Assembly (NCBI GenBank): GCA_032207245.1
Contig: JAGEOH010000234.1
Span: 1 to 64,000, forward strand
DNA from: Pardosa pseudoannulata
Lineage: Eukaryota; Arthropoda; Arachnida; Araneae; Lycosidae
DNA: 64,000 bases
Direction: 5' to 3'
Shown here in pieces: positions 33,042 through 43,272 of this stretch. Below the pieces are notes generated by a model. It saw only the letters and a list, made by a program, of their open reading frames with translations, did not search any database and was not told the DNA's origin. Position 1 is the first letter of the stretch; every line of letters begins with the position of its first letter. The position numbers were made by a program, and so were the translations under genes.

Positions 33042-34860
33042 ACTAGGGAGAAAACGGTGAAGAACCGGGTGGGGAATTTTCCTCCCAAATCTTCAATCTG
33101 TGATATCGTCAAGAATTATTAATATTTCTCTTCAATCTTTGGAACTTAAGTTCCAGTAGTGCCAGTGATGCAATCATCCGAGTTTGGAGGAAATATCTCA
33201 AAAATTAGCCTAATTAGAGGCTAATTAGTGTGTGTGGTGTTTTTAGTGTTTGTGGCCTAATTAAAGGCATCTTTAGTGATATCTCTTTGGATTACCCTTC
33301 TAGAGGACCTTCTGAACCCTCCGCATCAAGCGGTAAGTCAAACAATTCATTTTTGGATTAATTAGAGTGTTAATTAATTTTAACCAATTAACATAAAATA
33401 CCAGCCAAGTTTTTGAATTTACAAACTATCTAAGTACTTATGTGTGTTCCTAGGACTAAACTACATTAGGATGCCAATTTTCTTTTTGTTATCTGCATAA
33501 CTTGTGTCTTAATTAATTTAATTGTGCCTAAACTAATTAGTGTTATTTTTGCTATTTCATTTGTGATTTCAGAGTTCTGCTTTTATACATGTGTAATATA
33601 AGTGTGCATTAACATACCATATCATTTTTAAGTGTCTGCTTACATAATTATCCCAGTAATTAGCTTAATTATTTTAATTAACTTCTTAGTGTTTTTCTGT
33701 GTTTATTGTAACTTTATGTTCCTCATACTTGTTTATATGCCTTGTGCTAGTCGAGACGAGTCCAACGACACCAACCTCTAGCTCCTGCTGTTCTTAGTTC
33801 GCCGTCAACGGCACTAATTAATTCTTAATTAGCCCCTATTAATTAGCTCATAGGAGCCGTAATTCTTTTGGTAGAGCCTCCGTGCCAGCTGCCCTCTATT
33901 TAGCAGCTCAGTGTGCATTAATCCCTTCAGTTTTGTCTTGCTGCAGCATTTTATAGTCCTTAAATCGGCCGGTATTAATTAGCCGATTTAATTAAATCGT
34001 CGTTAATTATCTCGGTAACTACTCACCGTAGCTTAGCGAGGCGGGTGTCGCTGGATTCCTTGTGACTAGAGGACTCAATTTCTGTGCTCATTTCTCATTT
34101 ATACTCATTAGTTGTGACTCTATGTGCTTAATTAATTCATAATTAAGAGTAATTAAACTGCTCCTACACTGTAACTATTGCCCAAAAATCCAAAGTGTAG
34201 CATATCTTTAGAAAGCTTTTTTCAAGACGGACAAGCTAAACTAGCTGTTCTCCAAATCCCATTACTTTTTAAATTCATCGATATTTCCGTGAGGGACTTG
34301 TAATTTTTCTTCAAACCCACGTGGTAGCACGTGGTCTGCAATTTCTCTACTGGGTGCGGCCATCTTTTCCGCCATCTTGGTATTGCAACCCACGTGGTCG
34401 CAAAGGTCGTTGAGGTCGACACTTGTCCTTGGGACTTTAACTTTTTTCTGGCCCCAGTCCGGACTTAGAAAATTTTCGAGGTTCTTCGGGACTTAGAAAA
34501 TTTTTCGAGGTTTTTTGGACTTAGCCATTTTTCAGCCCAATTTTCGGACTTAGTCGTTTTTTGGGCATTTTTCTGGACTTTGTCTAAATTTTCACTTTTT
34601 TAGTGGGACTTAGTCGTTTTTTCGGAAAATTTTGGACTTTGCCAAAATTTTTCCATTTTTTGACTTTGTCACTCTTTCGACTAAATAAGTCGGACTTAGT
34701 CATTTTTTTAGGAATTTTTCGGACTTTGCCGAAATTTTCCCCTTTTTTGTTTTTTGCTGTTTTTTAGGCCTTACAAGGCCTGGGCTTTAATTTTTTTTTT
34801 CCCAAGTTCTGTGGAGACCTCCACCCAAACGGGCGGTAACGGACACCGCAGCCCATAATC
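33042..34860 (+). promoter_or_regulatory. P1 5' UTR, distal part
   Basis: 1.8 kb without coding capacity. It is rich in TTAATTAG-type words (33190-34170) and ends in an irregular minisatellite at 34435-34735 where GGACTTAG or GGACTTTG recurs eleven times about every 25-30 bp, each followed by a T-rich run. Leads directly into the ORF1 ATG at 34861. P6 has a similar TAATTAG-rich leader, much shorter. Confidence 0.6.
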
Positions 34861-36418
34861 ATGAATAACTGCTCAGATAACTGCTCCTCGGGTGAGGAAT
34901 GTGCCCGAACCCCTAAAAAACAAAGAAAATCATCTAGGAAACACACCGAGACAAAGAGGCTAGTAGACGAACTAGCAACCCCAAAGCTAACTGCAGAAAA
35001 GCAGGCCGATTCCGAAGATGATGCGCCGTTGGCAAACCTTAAGAATAAGCAGACTAAGAAAGCTAAAAAAGCTAAGAAAAAGATCACGCCAGTAACCGTA
35101 CCTAGCGACGCAGATATGGACGGCAGTGACTCAGAAGATGAAAGCTCCCACGAGGAGGTAGTCTCAGATGGAAATGGTGGTCTGAGGACAACGACTAAAG
35201 CAGCCGTAGTAAATCCAATAGATGCAAACCAAGAGCACAAGAAGAACGCTCGCAGCAAACAATACGAAAGTGAGCACTCACCTCTTAGTGACGATCAGCA
35301 ACATGGCCCAGACCTCCCTACGATCATAACTCAAAGGGCACGGAACGCCATGATAACTGACCCCTCTCTACGTCACATGTCACAGAGGGCGAAAGATTGC
35401 TTAGTGGACCTCCTCGCAGATATTGAAGAGACCTACAGCATTGCCCTGGAGGCACTTAAGCTCAATAAAGCGGTGGTACTTCAAAAAGAGGAGCCGGTGT
35501 ATTACTCTGATCCGAAACTAGACGTGCTAATGAGCAAGCTCCAATCTTTGGAGCAAAAAGTAGAGGATTTGAATAACAGGAACGTGCCGCCTACAGCAGC
35601 AAATGACATCCCCCACCAGAACCTTGCAGCAGCAGCCCCAACCAGCAAGACATACGCGACAGCAGCAAGGGCACCCAAGAGCACCCTGGTACTGAAACCA
35701 GCAACGGAGGACAGCAATCCAAAGACCGTCCTCAGAAAGCTTAAATCCCTACCATGCCCAGACGATGTGAAAATAACCAAGCTGAAAATACTGCCCAGCC
35801 GGATAGAAGTAAGGTGCGACAGCGAGAGCCACAAAGATTCGTTGAGCGCCTATCTTCAGGAAAAGCTCGCGGAAGAGGCTAAAATAGAAGACAAGCGACC
35901 CTCTACAAAGGATTATGGTTTTGAACGCTCCCAACAACTTGGACGAACAAGCCATAATCAAATCGATTACAGCAAAAGAAGACAGCGCCCCATGCAGGGT
36001 AATTAGATCTTACAGATCAAGCAGAGAAGGCCACACCCACTGGGTGGTACTGTGCCCCAGAAGAACGGCGCAAAGAGTATTAACGGCTGGCCAAGTGCTA
36101 ATAGACTTTCTGAAATTACGGGTGAAGAAACATCACCAAATACATAGGTGTAGGAATTGCCAGCACATAAATAGGCACCACACCTCGGAATGTCAGGCAA
36201 GACCCTATTGCTCATGGTGCGGAGGGAAGCACACAGCAGAGAAGTGCAAGGCCAGGGTTCCCAGCTGCATCAACTGCTGTGCGTGGAACGACGCCCATGA
36301 AAAGGACAACTCAGTCCCCTCACACCAGAAAAACTACATCCCCGTGGATCACGCAGCCGACTCACCTTTCTGCCCGACATACAACGACATTGCTAATGGA
36401 CGAGCAACCTCAACCTAG
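34861..36418 (+). pseudogene. P1 ORF1: zinc-knuckle protein with one frameshift
   Basis: ATG at 34861. The acidic/basic low-complexity N-terminus is followed by a conserved block (ITQRARNAMITDPS, SQRAKDCLVDLLADIEETYS), a predicted coiled coil (KLQSLEQKVEDLNN) and an RRM-like region (VKITKLKILPSRIEVRC). An extra base near 35908 shifts the frame; the remainder (MVLNAPNNLDEQ...) carries HTHWVVL, CRNCQHINRHHTSEC and CSWCGGKHTAEKC and ends at 36418. P4 and P6 show the same order. The protein would bind element RNA; this copy is broken once. The end overlaps ORF2 by 23 nt. Confidence 0.85.
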
Positions 36419-39400
36419 GCCAATGGAAGAGAATATCTTAGAAGCAACCACACAGACGAAACAGCGCAAACGAGCCCATAGAACATCAACAAAGAACACC
36501 AAAGCCCTATCTATTCTCCAAATAAACGCCAACCACGCGAGAGCAGCCACGGCAGCAATCCCACTAGTAGCTCACCAACATCAAGCCCACGTACTTCTGA
36601 TCCAAGACCCTTACGTCTTTGAGGGTAGACTGCATGGCTTCCCCAGTGCGTGGAGGAACTTCTCCTCAGTTAACAAAAAGGCATGGCTAGTAATCACGGA
36701 CGGTGAAATTACTTACTCTCCGCCAATTCCAAAACAATCATCGGTCTTCCTGCCATTAGAGACCACGCACGGCACCCTTATAGTAGGATCCCAGTATGCG
36801 GCACCCTCAGAGGACTTTGTCGAGGCGCTAGCAGAATGGGAAGGTGTCCTAGCAGGTCTGGATACCAACACCAGCTTATTTCTGGGAGCAGACTTTAATG
36901 CCAGATCGCCCATATGGGGATATGATTGGGAGGATGCTCGAGGCTCGACATTAATCGAACATTGTTTTCTGCACGACCTCAGCATCCTAAATGATGCGCA
37001 AAGCATTCCCACTTTTAATCACGCCGGCAGGCAGGGTTGGCCAGATGTCTCCCTGCTAAAGTCCAACAACAATGTGAGGGCAAGCTCCTGGCGAGTACTT
37101 GAGGCCGAGTCTCTCAGTAACCACTTCTATGTTCAAACTGTACTGGGAGCAGTCCCGACGAGAACTCGGTCATCCAGGTATAATACCAAGTATGGTAACC
37201 ACAGGAAGTTCCAGAAGAAACTACAAGTCACTGTAGGGGAAATTCCCACAAGGTTGGAGGATGTCAGGACACACCGTGGTCTGGACCTCTATACCTCGCA
37301 GCTGCTCGAAGCAATTAAAAGGGCATGCGATAAAGCCTATCGCAAGAAGACCCTGAAAATAGTCAGAGAGTTCAAGTGGTGGACCCCAGCACTTTCCACT
37401 CAGCGGAACCTAGTAACTGCCCTAGCCAGAAGGTTTAGAAGAGATTCCTCCAACGACAATATCAGACAGAAGCTTTCTAAGGAACGTGCCAACTTTAAGA
37501 AGCTAATTCTGCAAACAAGAAACAAGGCATGGCGACTTTTCTGTGAAAATACAACCAAAGCATACGGGGGCAGTTACAAACTGGCACACAGTAAGTTGTT
37601 CACGCCGCATGAAGTGCTAGTGGACTGGGCGAAGCCAACTTCCAACCTTGAGTCTCAAGCTCTGCTGACCGAAGCCCTTTTTGGCCCTAGTGAAGAAGCA
37701 CCCTCTCTCCCACGCTGCCTACCAAATATAGCAGGCAATAAGCAAATAGAGCTGCAGGAAGTTAGGGACGCGGTCTTCTCTCTAAACAAGAACAAGGCAC
37801 CAGGTCCAGACAATATTGATGTGGTAATACTGAGACAAGTATTCAGCGCACACAAGACCTTACTCAGAGAATGGGTAGCCAAGTGTTTCAAGTTCGGCCA
37901 CTTCCCGAGCCCCCTTCGGCAAGGGCAGGTGGTTTACTTCCTTAAGGGCAACAAAGACCCCACGCTCCCCAGTTCCTACAGGCCCATATGCCTGTTGCCA
38001 ACTCTGGGTAAAGTTCTTGAAAAAATCATAGCAAAAAGGATATCCTACCATCTGGAATCCAATAGCTTACTGAGCCCTCAGCAACACGGCTTCCGAGAGA
38101 ATCGCTCATGCGAGACGGCTCTTGAAACCCTAATGCAGATAATAGAAATCAACACCAGGGATAAACTGTTCACAAATGCGCTGGCAATAGACATTACAGG
38201 GGCCTTCGGTCCACTTCTCTGGAATCTGGTTGCAGAACGGATTATTAAAAGCATAAAGGGCCTGGGCGCTGACATAATAGTGTACGCGGACGATTTCCTC
38301 CTCGTCACCAGCGGTTCTCACAGGAGAGAAATTGAGAGAAAAGCACAGCCTGTTATCGACAAGCTCCAGGAATCCCTGAATGAAAATGGTCTGACGGTCT
38401 CCCTGCAAAAGACACAGAACATCACCTTCTACCCTAAGGGGAAACGACTGAGTAGGCTCCCGACTCTGAAAATGTCAGGCTCCATTATCAAGTCTACGAC
38501 CCAACTCAAATATCTGGGCCTAACCATGAGTGCTAACCTCTCATGGCATGCGCACATAAAAGCCATCAAGCAGAAAGTCCTGTCTCACCACCTCAACCTG
38601 GTTAAGGTTACGGGAAGGATGTGGGGTGTCCCCAGCAAGTTTCTTAAACTTTGGTACCTGACTGTATCAGAAAGCTGCATACTTTACGCAGCAGGCATTT
38701 GGGGAAGGCTGATGACGGAGTCCGAAAAGGAGAGCTTGCTGAAAATTCAGCGACCTTTTCTGATTAGGATTGCGCGCGCCTACAAAACTACCCCTAACAC
38801 AGCTCTCCAGGCTCTAACAGGCATTCCCCCACTGCCCCTGACAGTCAGCAAGGCTGCAAAAGCAGCAGCCATTCTAAGACTAGGCAGGAAAATTTCAATA
38901 GGCGCAAACTCCTACGCCCCCAGCGAAATCATTCGCAATCAAAACACCTCCCATCTGCACCCGGCAGACAGGACTTTCGACGTAGCAGCAGAGCAGCATA
39001 GGCCTCAGATGCAACCAAGCTTCTTAGCCTTTACAGATGGTTCCAAGACCGAAACTGGAGTGGGCTCTGCATTTATAATAACAAACGGTCAAGAACGTCT
39101 AGCCACGTGGTCGCAGTCACTCAACCCTGAGGCTACTGTGTTCCAAGCGGAACTGCATGCAATTTCGGAGTGCCTGAAATGGCTCAGTCGCAACCACATA
39201 CGTGAGGCTACCATCCTCTCAGATAGCCAGGCAGCAATCAAAGCCATAGCTAAATTTGTGCAACAGGACCCCACAGTCCAACAAGTCCAGAAACAAATCA
39301 GTAAATCCAGTTTTAAGGTCAGATGGGTAAAAGCCCACTGTGGAATCACTGGAAACGAAGAAGCGGACGTAGCGGCAAAGTCAGCGACTACCAGAACGCC

Positions 39401-39842
39401 AGAGACCAAACTCCCCCTAGCTCGCTCTTTCATAAAGAGACAATTAAGGGAAGACATGTTAAGCTCCTGGGCCAGAGCCTGGTCAACTGCAAGTACAGGA
39501 AGATCATTGTACTATTACCTAAACAAGCTGTCCGAGAAGACAATCTTCGACTCTCCAGCGGTCAATGCACTCCTAACTAACCATGGCCCGTTCCCGGCAT
39601 ACCTCCATAGGTTCCACACGGGAGGAGCCACGTCACCCAACTATGTCTGCGGAGAGGTGGGGACAGCTGAACACTATATGTTCGAGTGCACCCTCACCAC
39701 ACAGCTCCATTTTAAGCGACCAGTTGAGTCAGCTGGCCTTGCCTGGGCTAACTCCTTAAACACCAACAAGGTGCTAAGAAAGCGAGCGGCCCAACTAATC
39801 TCCTGGCTCATCTCAAATCAGGAGGCAATCCTCCAACCCTAG
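36396..39842 (+). CDS. P1 ORF2: endonuclease-RT-RNase H, open but with RT core deleted
   Basis: 1148 codons from the ATG at 36396, inside the end of ORF1. The endonuclease (about 36-245) has GADFNARSPIWG, but its SDH triad reads SNH (241-243), whereas P2 and P4 keep SDH. The RT has KAPGPDNIDV, SYRPICLLP and ALAIDITGAF (595-604), then jumps directly to GPLLWNL: the motif-B segment (usually about 80 residues with PQGS) is missing in frame. YADD is at 630-633. RNase H is readable with FTDGSK (D881), AELH (E919), SDSQ (D943) and EEAD (D991). The C-terminus ends WLISNQEAILQP. Although open throughout, it cannot be a working RT. Confidence 0.9.
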   Translation: MDEQPQPRPMEENILEATTQTKQRKRAHRTSTKNTKALSILQINANHARAATAAIPLVAHQHQAHVLLIQDPYVFEGRLHGFPSAWRNFSSVNKKAWLVITDGEITYSPPIPKQSSVFLPLETTHGTLIVGSQYAAPSEDFVEALAEWEGVLAGLDTNTSLFLGADFNARSPIWGYDWEDARGSTLIEHCFLHDLSILNDAQSIPTFNHAGRQGWPDVSLLKSNNNVRASSWRVLEAESLSNHFYVQTVLGAVPTRTRSSRYNTKYGNHRKFQKKLQVTVGEIPTRLEDVRTHRGLDLYTSQLLEAIKRACDKAYRKKTLKIVREFKWWTPALSTQRNLVTALARRFRRDSSNDNIRQKLSKERANFKKLILQTRNKAWRLFCENTTKAYGGSYKLAHSKLFTPHEVLVDWAKPTSNLESQALLTEALFGPSEEAPSLPRCLPNIAGNKQIELQEVRDAVFSLNKNKAPGPDNIDVVILRQVFSAHKTLLREWVAKCFKFGHFPSPLRQGQVVYFLKGNKDPTLPSSYRPICLLPTLGKVLEKIIAKRISYHLESNSLLSPQQHGFRENRSCETALETLMQIIEINTRDKLFTNALAIDITGAFGPLLWNLVAERIIKSIKGLGADIIVYADDFLLVTSGSHRREIERKAQPVIDKLQESLNENGLTVSLQKTQNITFYPKGKRLSRLPTLKMSGSIIKSTTQLKYLGLTMSANLSWHAHIKAIKQKVLSHHLNLVKVTGRMWGVPSKFLKLWYLTVSESCILYAAGIWGRLMTESEKESLLKIQRPFLIRIARAYKTTPNTALQALTGIPPLPLTVSKAAKAAAILRLGRKISIGANSYAPSEIIRNQNTSHLHPADRTFDVAAEQHRPQMQPSFLAFTDGSKTETGVGSAFIITNGQERLATWSQSLNPEATVFQAELHAISECLKWLSRNHIREATILSDSQAAIKAIAKFVQQDPTVQQVQKQISKSSFKVRWVKAHCGITGNEEADVAAKSATTRTPETKLPLARSFIKRQLREDMLSSWARAWSTASTGRSLYYYLNKLSEKTIFDSPAVNALLTNHGPFPAYLHRFHTGGATSPNYVCGEVGTAEHYMFECTLTTQLHFKRPVESAGLAWANSLNTNKVLRKRAAQLISWLISNQEAILQP

Positions 39843-40865
39843 GTCGAAACAGGCTTGTAACCCATGGTCTCACTCGCGTGGCCGGTGATCCGGCTTGTAA
39901 GAGTCCATGGGATCGCGTGGCCTATGTTGAATGCCAACCCTGGCGGAAGACCTAAAAGTAATTTATTGTGTCATTTTGTGTTTAACATTACTAAAATTCC
40001 TATTTTCACCTTATGTAAAGCTACAAAGCTATTAGAGTGCTCACTTCTGACCTCCTAAAATCTTAGTTTATTTTGCATCTTAGTATGTTTGTCATATGTG
40101 AATCCTGTTAGTATTTGACTTTTATATGTTCCTCCTGTAAATATTTTTAAAATATGTCTTTTATGATGTCAGTAATTTCTGTCAATTCACTATGCTCCTT
40201 AATTCATTATCATGTATATTAATTCATGTATCATACTTTCTTACATTTAATATCTGCCTCCCTATATCTAATTATATTATATTTAAATTGCCATCTTTAA
40301 ACTTAATATTTAAAGTGCAACTAGCCAAAATATCTCATTTATCGATGTGTTAGTGTGGTGCAAATGTGCCAAACATGCCTATTTCGTTCCATTAATGTAA
40401 ATATTCAGTGTAATTCTTGTTTCTTTTTTTCGTTATAATTAATATTTGCCTCTCTTTATATTATTATTTTTATATAATTTGCCTTCTTTATATTTAATAT
40501 CTAAAGTGTAACAAGCCTAAATACCTACTTATTGTAGTGTTAGTGTGGCGCTTATGAGCCGACTTGTCATTTTTGCTTCAACAATGTAAATGTTCAATGT
40601 TATTTTCAGTGTAATTATTCAGTGTTAAATTCGTTTCCTATGTTCCTTCTCTCAGTTCTTCTTTTTATGTAATAATGGTAACCTTGTAAAGTGTACAGCA
40701 AATAGCTGCTCATCAAGAAGAAGCAAGCCGAACCGAGGGAGACCACTCGCGAGGCCTGTGTTCCCGAAAGGCTTGTAAGGTCCCCGAGGTAGCGGTAAAG
40801 CTTTAGTTAAACTGGCCTCACCAGTCCAATGTAAATTCAGCCTATATGTTTACTTAAATAAACGG
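39843..40865 (+). promoter_or_regulatory. P1 3' UTR with stem-loops, tandem repeats and AATAAA end
   Basis: The stem-loop at 39850-39925 has outer CCCATGG/CCATGGG and inner GCCGG-TGAT-CCGGC. A two-unit repeat of about 185 bp follows (AGTGTTAGTGTGG-GC at about 40347 and 40535). The terminal stem GGGAGACC...GGTCCC is at 40739-40785 and AATAAA at 40857-40862. The same order occurs in P0 and P4. Confidence 0.65.
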
Positions 40866-42297
40866 GTGGCGGATGGTCGCTCTGGCTGGTGGTCTGGCTT
40901 GTCCGGCTGGCAGCGTTTCTCGGCCCGTCTGGCGGGCGTCCCGGCCGTGTCGGTTGGGCGTTCCCCTTGGAGGAGACCGGCGGTGCGCCGAGCGGAGCGA
41001 CGACCGTCTTGGATCCGCCCTTAGTTGTCCGGGCACAGAGGCTGCCTAGCGCTCCTCTCGTGGCCGCGGGATGGGAGCTCACGAGACTGATCTCGTGTCT
41101 GGGTGTGGACACCGGGCCTGTACCCAACGCCCCAAACCGAACTTCGTTCGGTGGGCGGCAGGCCGCTGGTCAGCCAATCCCCAAGATACCCCAGTCTGCA
41201 CCCAGACACCATAGCGATAGGTCGGTCGTGTCCTGAGCTCCAGAGCCTAAGTCCCAACTTGTGCGGAAGGAATCATCTGACAGCCTCCAAACCAGCTCCA
41301 TTGGATAGAGCATCAAAATCTATGCAAGGATCTGCATTTTTGTGAAAATCCGTCAATAATTAGTGCTCCCACTAATTAAAAACTGTGCCTCACGTGGCGA
41401 TATAGCGCGCCAAAACGAGCCGGGGGAAGGGGGTCGATTTTCTAGACCCAAAACACCCAAGTCGCCGACGGTATATATTTATTTGCAGCTATTCAACGCA
41501 TCGCAGCCCTTCAAGTGTGGTACCGTTGGATAGCCACTGAAAATATCTACCAGCTAAAATCTTTGTGCATCGAAGTGTTAATTAGTGCCAGAGCTACAAA
41601 TTAAAGTAGCCAATTATCCTCAATTTCCAGGACTTAGCCTCCACAGCGCGCGTTTTCTCCCCTACTAGGGCGAAAACGAAGAAGAACAAAATACTCTCCA
41701 CCGATCGTCAGACCCTCGTCGATTTTCGTCACGATAGAATCAACCGAAGGGCAACTGACAATAGGGTCTCAATATGCTGCTCCATCCGATAACTGTACAG
41801 AAGCTCTAGATGAATGGAACAATATAATTCTAAATCTGGACAAGAATTCTAGCTTTCTGCTAGGAGCTGACCTCAACGCCAGGTCTCCTCTCTGGGGATA
41901 CGACTGGGAGGATAGCAGAGGCTCGCTTCTGATCGAACTTTGCTTTCAACACGACCTCTGTATTCTCAACAATCCCTCCAGCACACCCACCTACAACCAT
42001 GCGGGCAGAAGGGGCTGGCCCGACGTCACTTTGCTGCGCTCAAACTCTGCTTTACGCGCCAGTGATTGGCGGGTTGTCGAGGAAGAATCTCTGAGCGATC
42101 ACAGTTTCATCGTGACAAAATTGGACACAATAACTATAAAGAATAGCTCAACAAGGTTTAGGACTAAATATGGCAACCACGCCAAATACAGGAAAGCTCT
42201 ACAACCCAAATTGGGAGCGCTCTCCGGGCAACTTGAGTCTGTAATTACTACTGAACAACTTGACAGCCTGACCACTTCGCTAATTACCTCCATACAA
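40866..42297 (+). mobile_element. P2, 5' UTR fused to an ORF2 fragment
   Basis: The 5' UTR (40866 to about 41732) follows the P1 3' end directly and matches the P1 leader, including CCCGGCC-gtgt-GGTTGGG, CACGAGA/TCTCGTG and ACCGAAC-ttc-GTTCGGT hairpins. The rest of the leader and all of ORF1 are deleted; sequence jumps into the ORF2 endonuclease. The copy ends at 42297 where P3 leader sequence begins. Confidence 0.78.
41733..42297 (+). pseudogene. P2 ORF2 endonuclease fragment
   Basis: Open for about 188 codons: IGSQYAAPSDN, GADLNARSPLWGYDWED, NHAGRRGWPDVTLL, SLSDHSF (SDH intact), RTKYGNHAKYRKALQ. It corresponds to the middle and end of the P1 endonuclease. It has no start codon of its own and is cut before the RT, so it is a relic. 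Confidence 0.85.
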
Positions 42298-42572
42298 GAA
42301 GTTTATCTGGTTGGTTCCGCCGGCAGCGATTCTCGGCTCGTCTGGTGGGCGCCCCGACCGTGTCGGTTGGGCGTTCCTCTTGGAGGAGACCGGCGGGGGG
42401 CCGAGCGAGCCGACTACCGTCCTGGGACTGCCCTTAGTTGACCGGGCACAGAGGCTGCCTAGCGCTCCTCTCGTGTCCGCGGGACGGGAGCTCACGAGAC
42501 TGATCTCGTGTCTGGGTGTGGACACCGGGCCTGTACCCAACGCCCCAAACCAAACTTCGTTTGGTGGGCGTT
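42298..42572 (+). other. P3 5' UTR fragment
   Basis: Matches P1 16630-16910 closely, with the same CTCGTG/CACGAG/CTCGTG set and ACCAAAC-ttc-GTTTGGT hairpin. It begins abruptly inside the P2 ORF2 frame and ends at GGTGGGCG where piggyBac sequence starts. Both edges are deletion joins. Confidence 0.75.
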
Positions 42573-42765
42573 TTCAGTATCTGACGATATTAGAAAACAA
42601 AATAAAGGAGCACACTGGCCAGTATTTGTTAAATCCAGAGGCCGTTGTGAATTATGTTCATCAAAAAAAATTGAATCAAGACCACATTCCCAATGTTCCT
42701 TATGTAAAATTTTCCTCTGTGTAAATGAAAAAAAAAACTGCTTTTATGACTTCCACAATAATTGA
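42573..42765 (+). pseudogene. piggyBac transposase C-terminal fragment
   Basis: About 63 codons in one frame ending at TAA (42763-42765). The paired cysteines (RCELC, CSLC, FLCV, NCF) and the final H fit the C-terminal RING/PHD-like cysteine-rich domain of piggyBac transposases. No DDD core is present. The open frame extends upstream into P3 leader sequence only by chance. Confidence 0.8.
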
Positions 42766-43085
42766 CATTTTTGCCTAAAAAGGAGTTATTCGCTTCTAAA
42801 GGCTTCTAGGTATAATAAGCTTCTAATTAAAATGATAAAGTGAATTAAAAATAAAACTTTTTCCCTTTTATTTAGCCTATTTATTTAGTACTATACCAAT
42901 TGTTATGCATAGAAGTAAGTACCAACGGGACTTTTAAGTCCCAATTTTAAAATTAGCAAAAAAACATTGAAAAATTTAAAAATACTTTCTAAATTTAATA
43001 TGAGATGTTTCTGGTGCATAAAGAAATATAATAAAAAATTTTCAAACTCTTTTTCAAAAATTTAAGTAATTTGGGAAATAAAGGG
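42573..43085 (+). mobile_element. piggyBac transposon relic, 3' part only
   Basis: The first 190 bp encode a piggyBac-type C-terminal cysteine-rich domain (HWPVFVKSRGRCELCSSKK, CSLCKIFLCV, NCFYDFH). A 300-bp AT-rich 3' end follows and finishes in GGG immediately before TTAA (43086-43089), the hallmark target of this superfamily. The catalytic core and left end are missing, lost in a deletion that also removed the leader and start of P3 ORF1. Confidence 0.8.
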
Positions 43086-43258
43086 TTAAGGAAGTTCAGC
43101 GCCTATAGGAACAATCACACCCACTGGATTTTCCTCTGCACCAGGAGGGAAAGCCAAAGACTCATAAACGCGGGCTCCATTATCGCAGGCTTTCAAAAGC
43201 TGAAGGTAAAAGGACACTTTTACGTCCATAGGTGCAAAAACTGCCAGGAGGTAAATCT

Positions 43259-43272
43259 CCACCACACTTCGG
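43259..43272. repeat. Target-site duplication of E5 (left copy)
   Basis: CCACCACACTTCGG here and at 54754-54767. The last GG may be part of the element's terminal repeat, giving 12-14 bp. Confidence 0.92.

Larger units (their letters stand above)
16613..40865 (+). mobile_element. P1, complete R1/LOA-like element split by nested insertions
   Basis: The pieces are 16613-17260, 23107-23252 and 33042-40865, about 8.6 kb once E2 and J (with their own insertions) are taken out. The 5' UTR continuity across both insertions is supported by matching to the P2 5' UTR (40866-41735). Order: long structured 5' UTR, ORF1 (34861-36418), ORF2 (36396-39842), 3' UTR to AATAAA at 40857-40862. It starts right after the P0 3' end and runs straight into P2. 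Confidence 0.82.

Noticed and set aside
32804..33112. Single 102-codon gene upstream of J ORF2
   Set aside because: The J target duplication at 33030 shows the first third is P1 leader; only 33029-32804 can be J ORF1.
42508..42765. Fusion gene of P leader and piggyBac
   Set aside because: The upstream half is untranslated leader sequence; the open frame is accidental.
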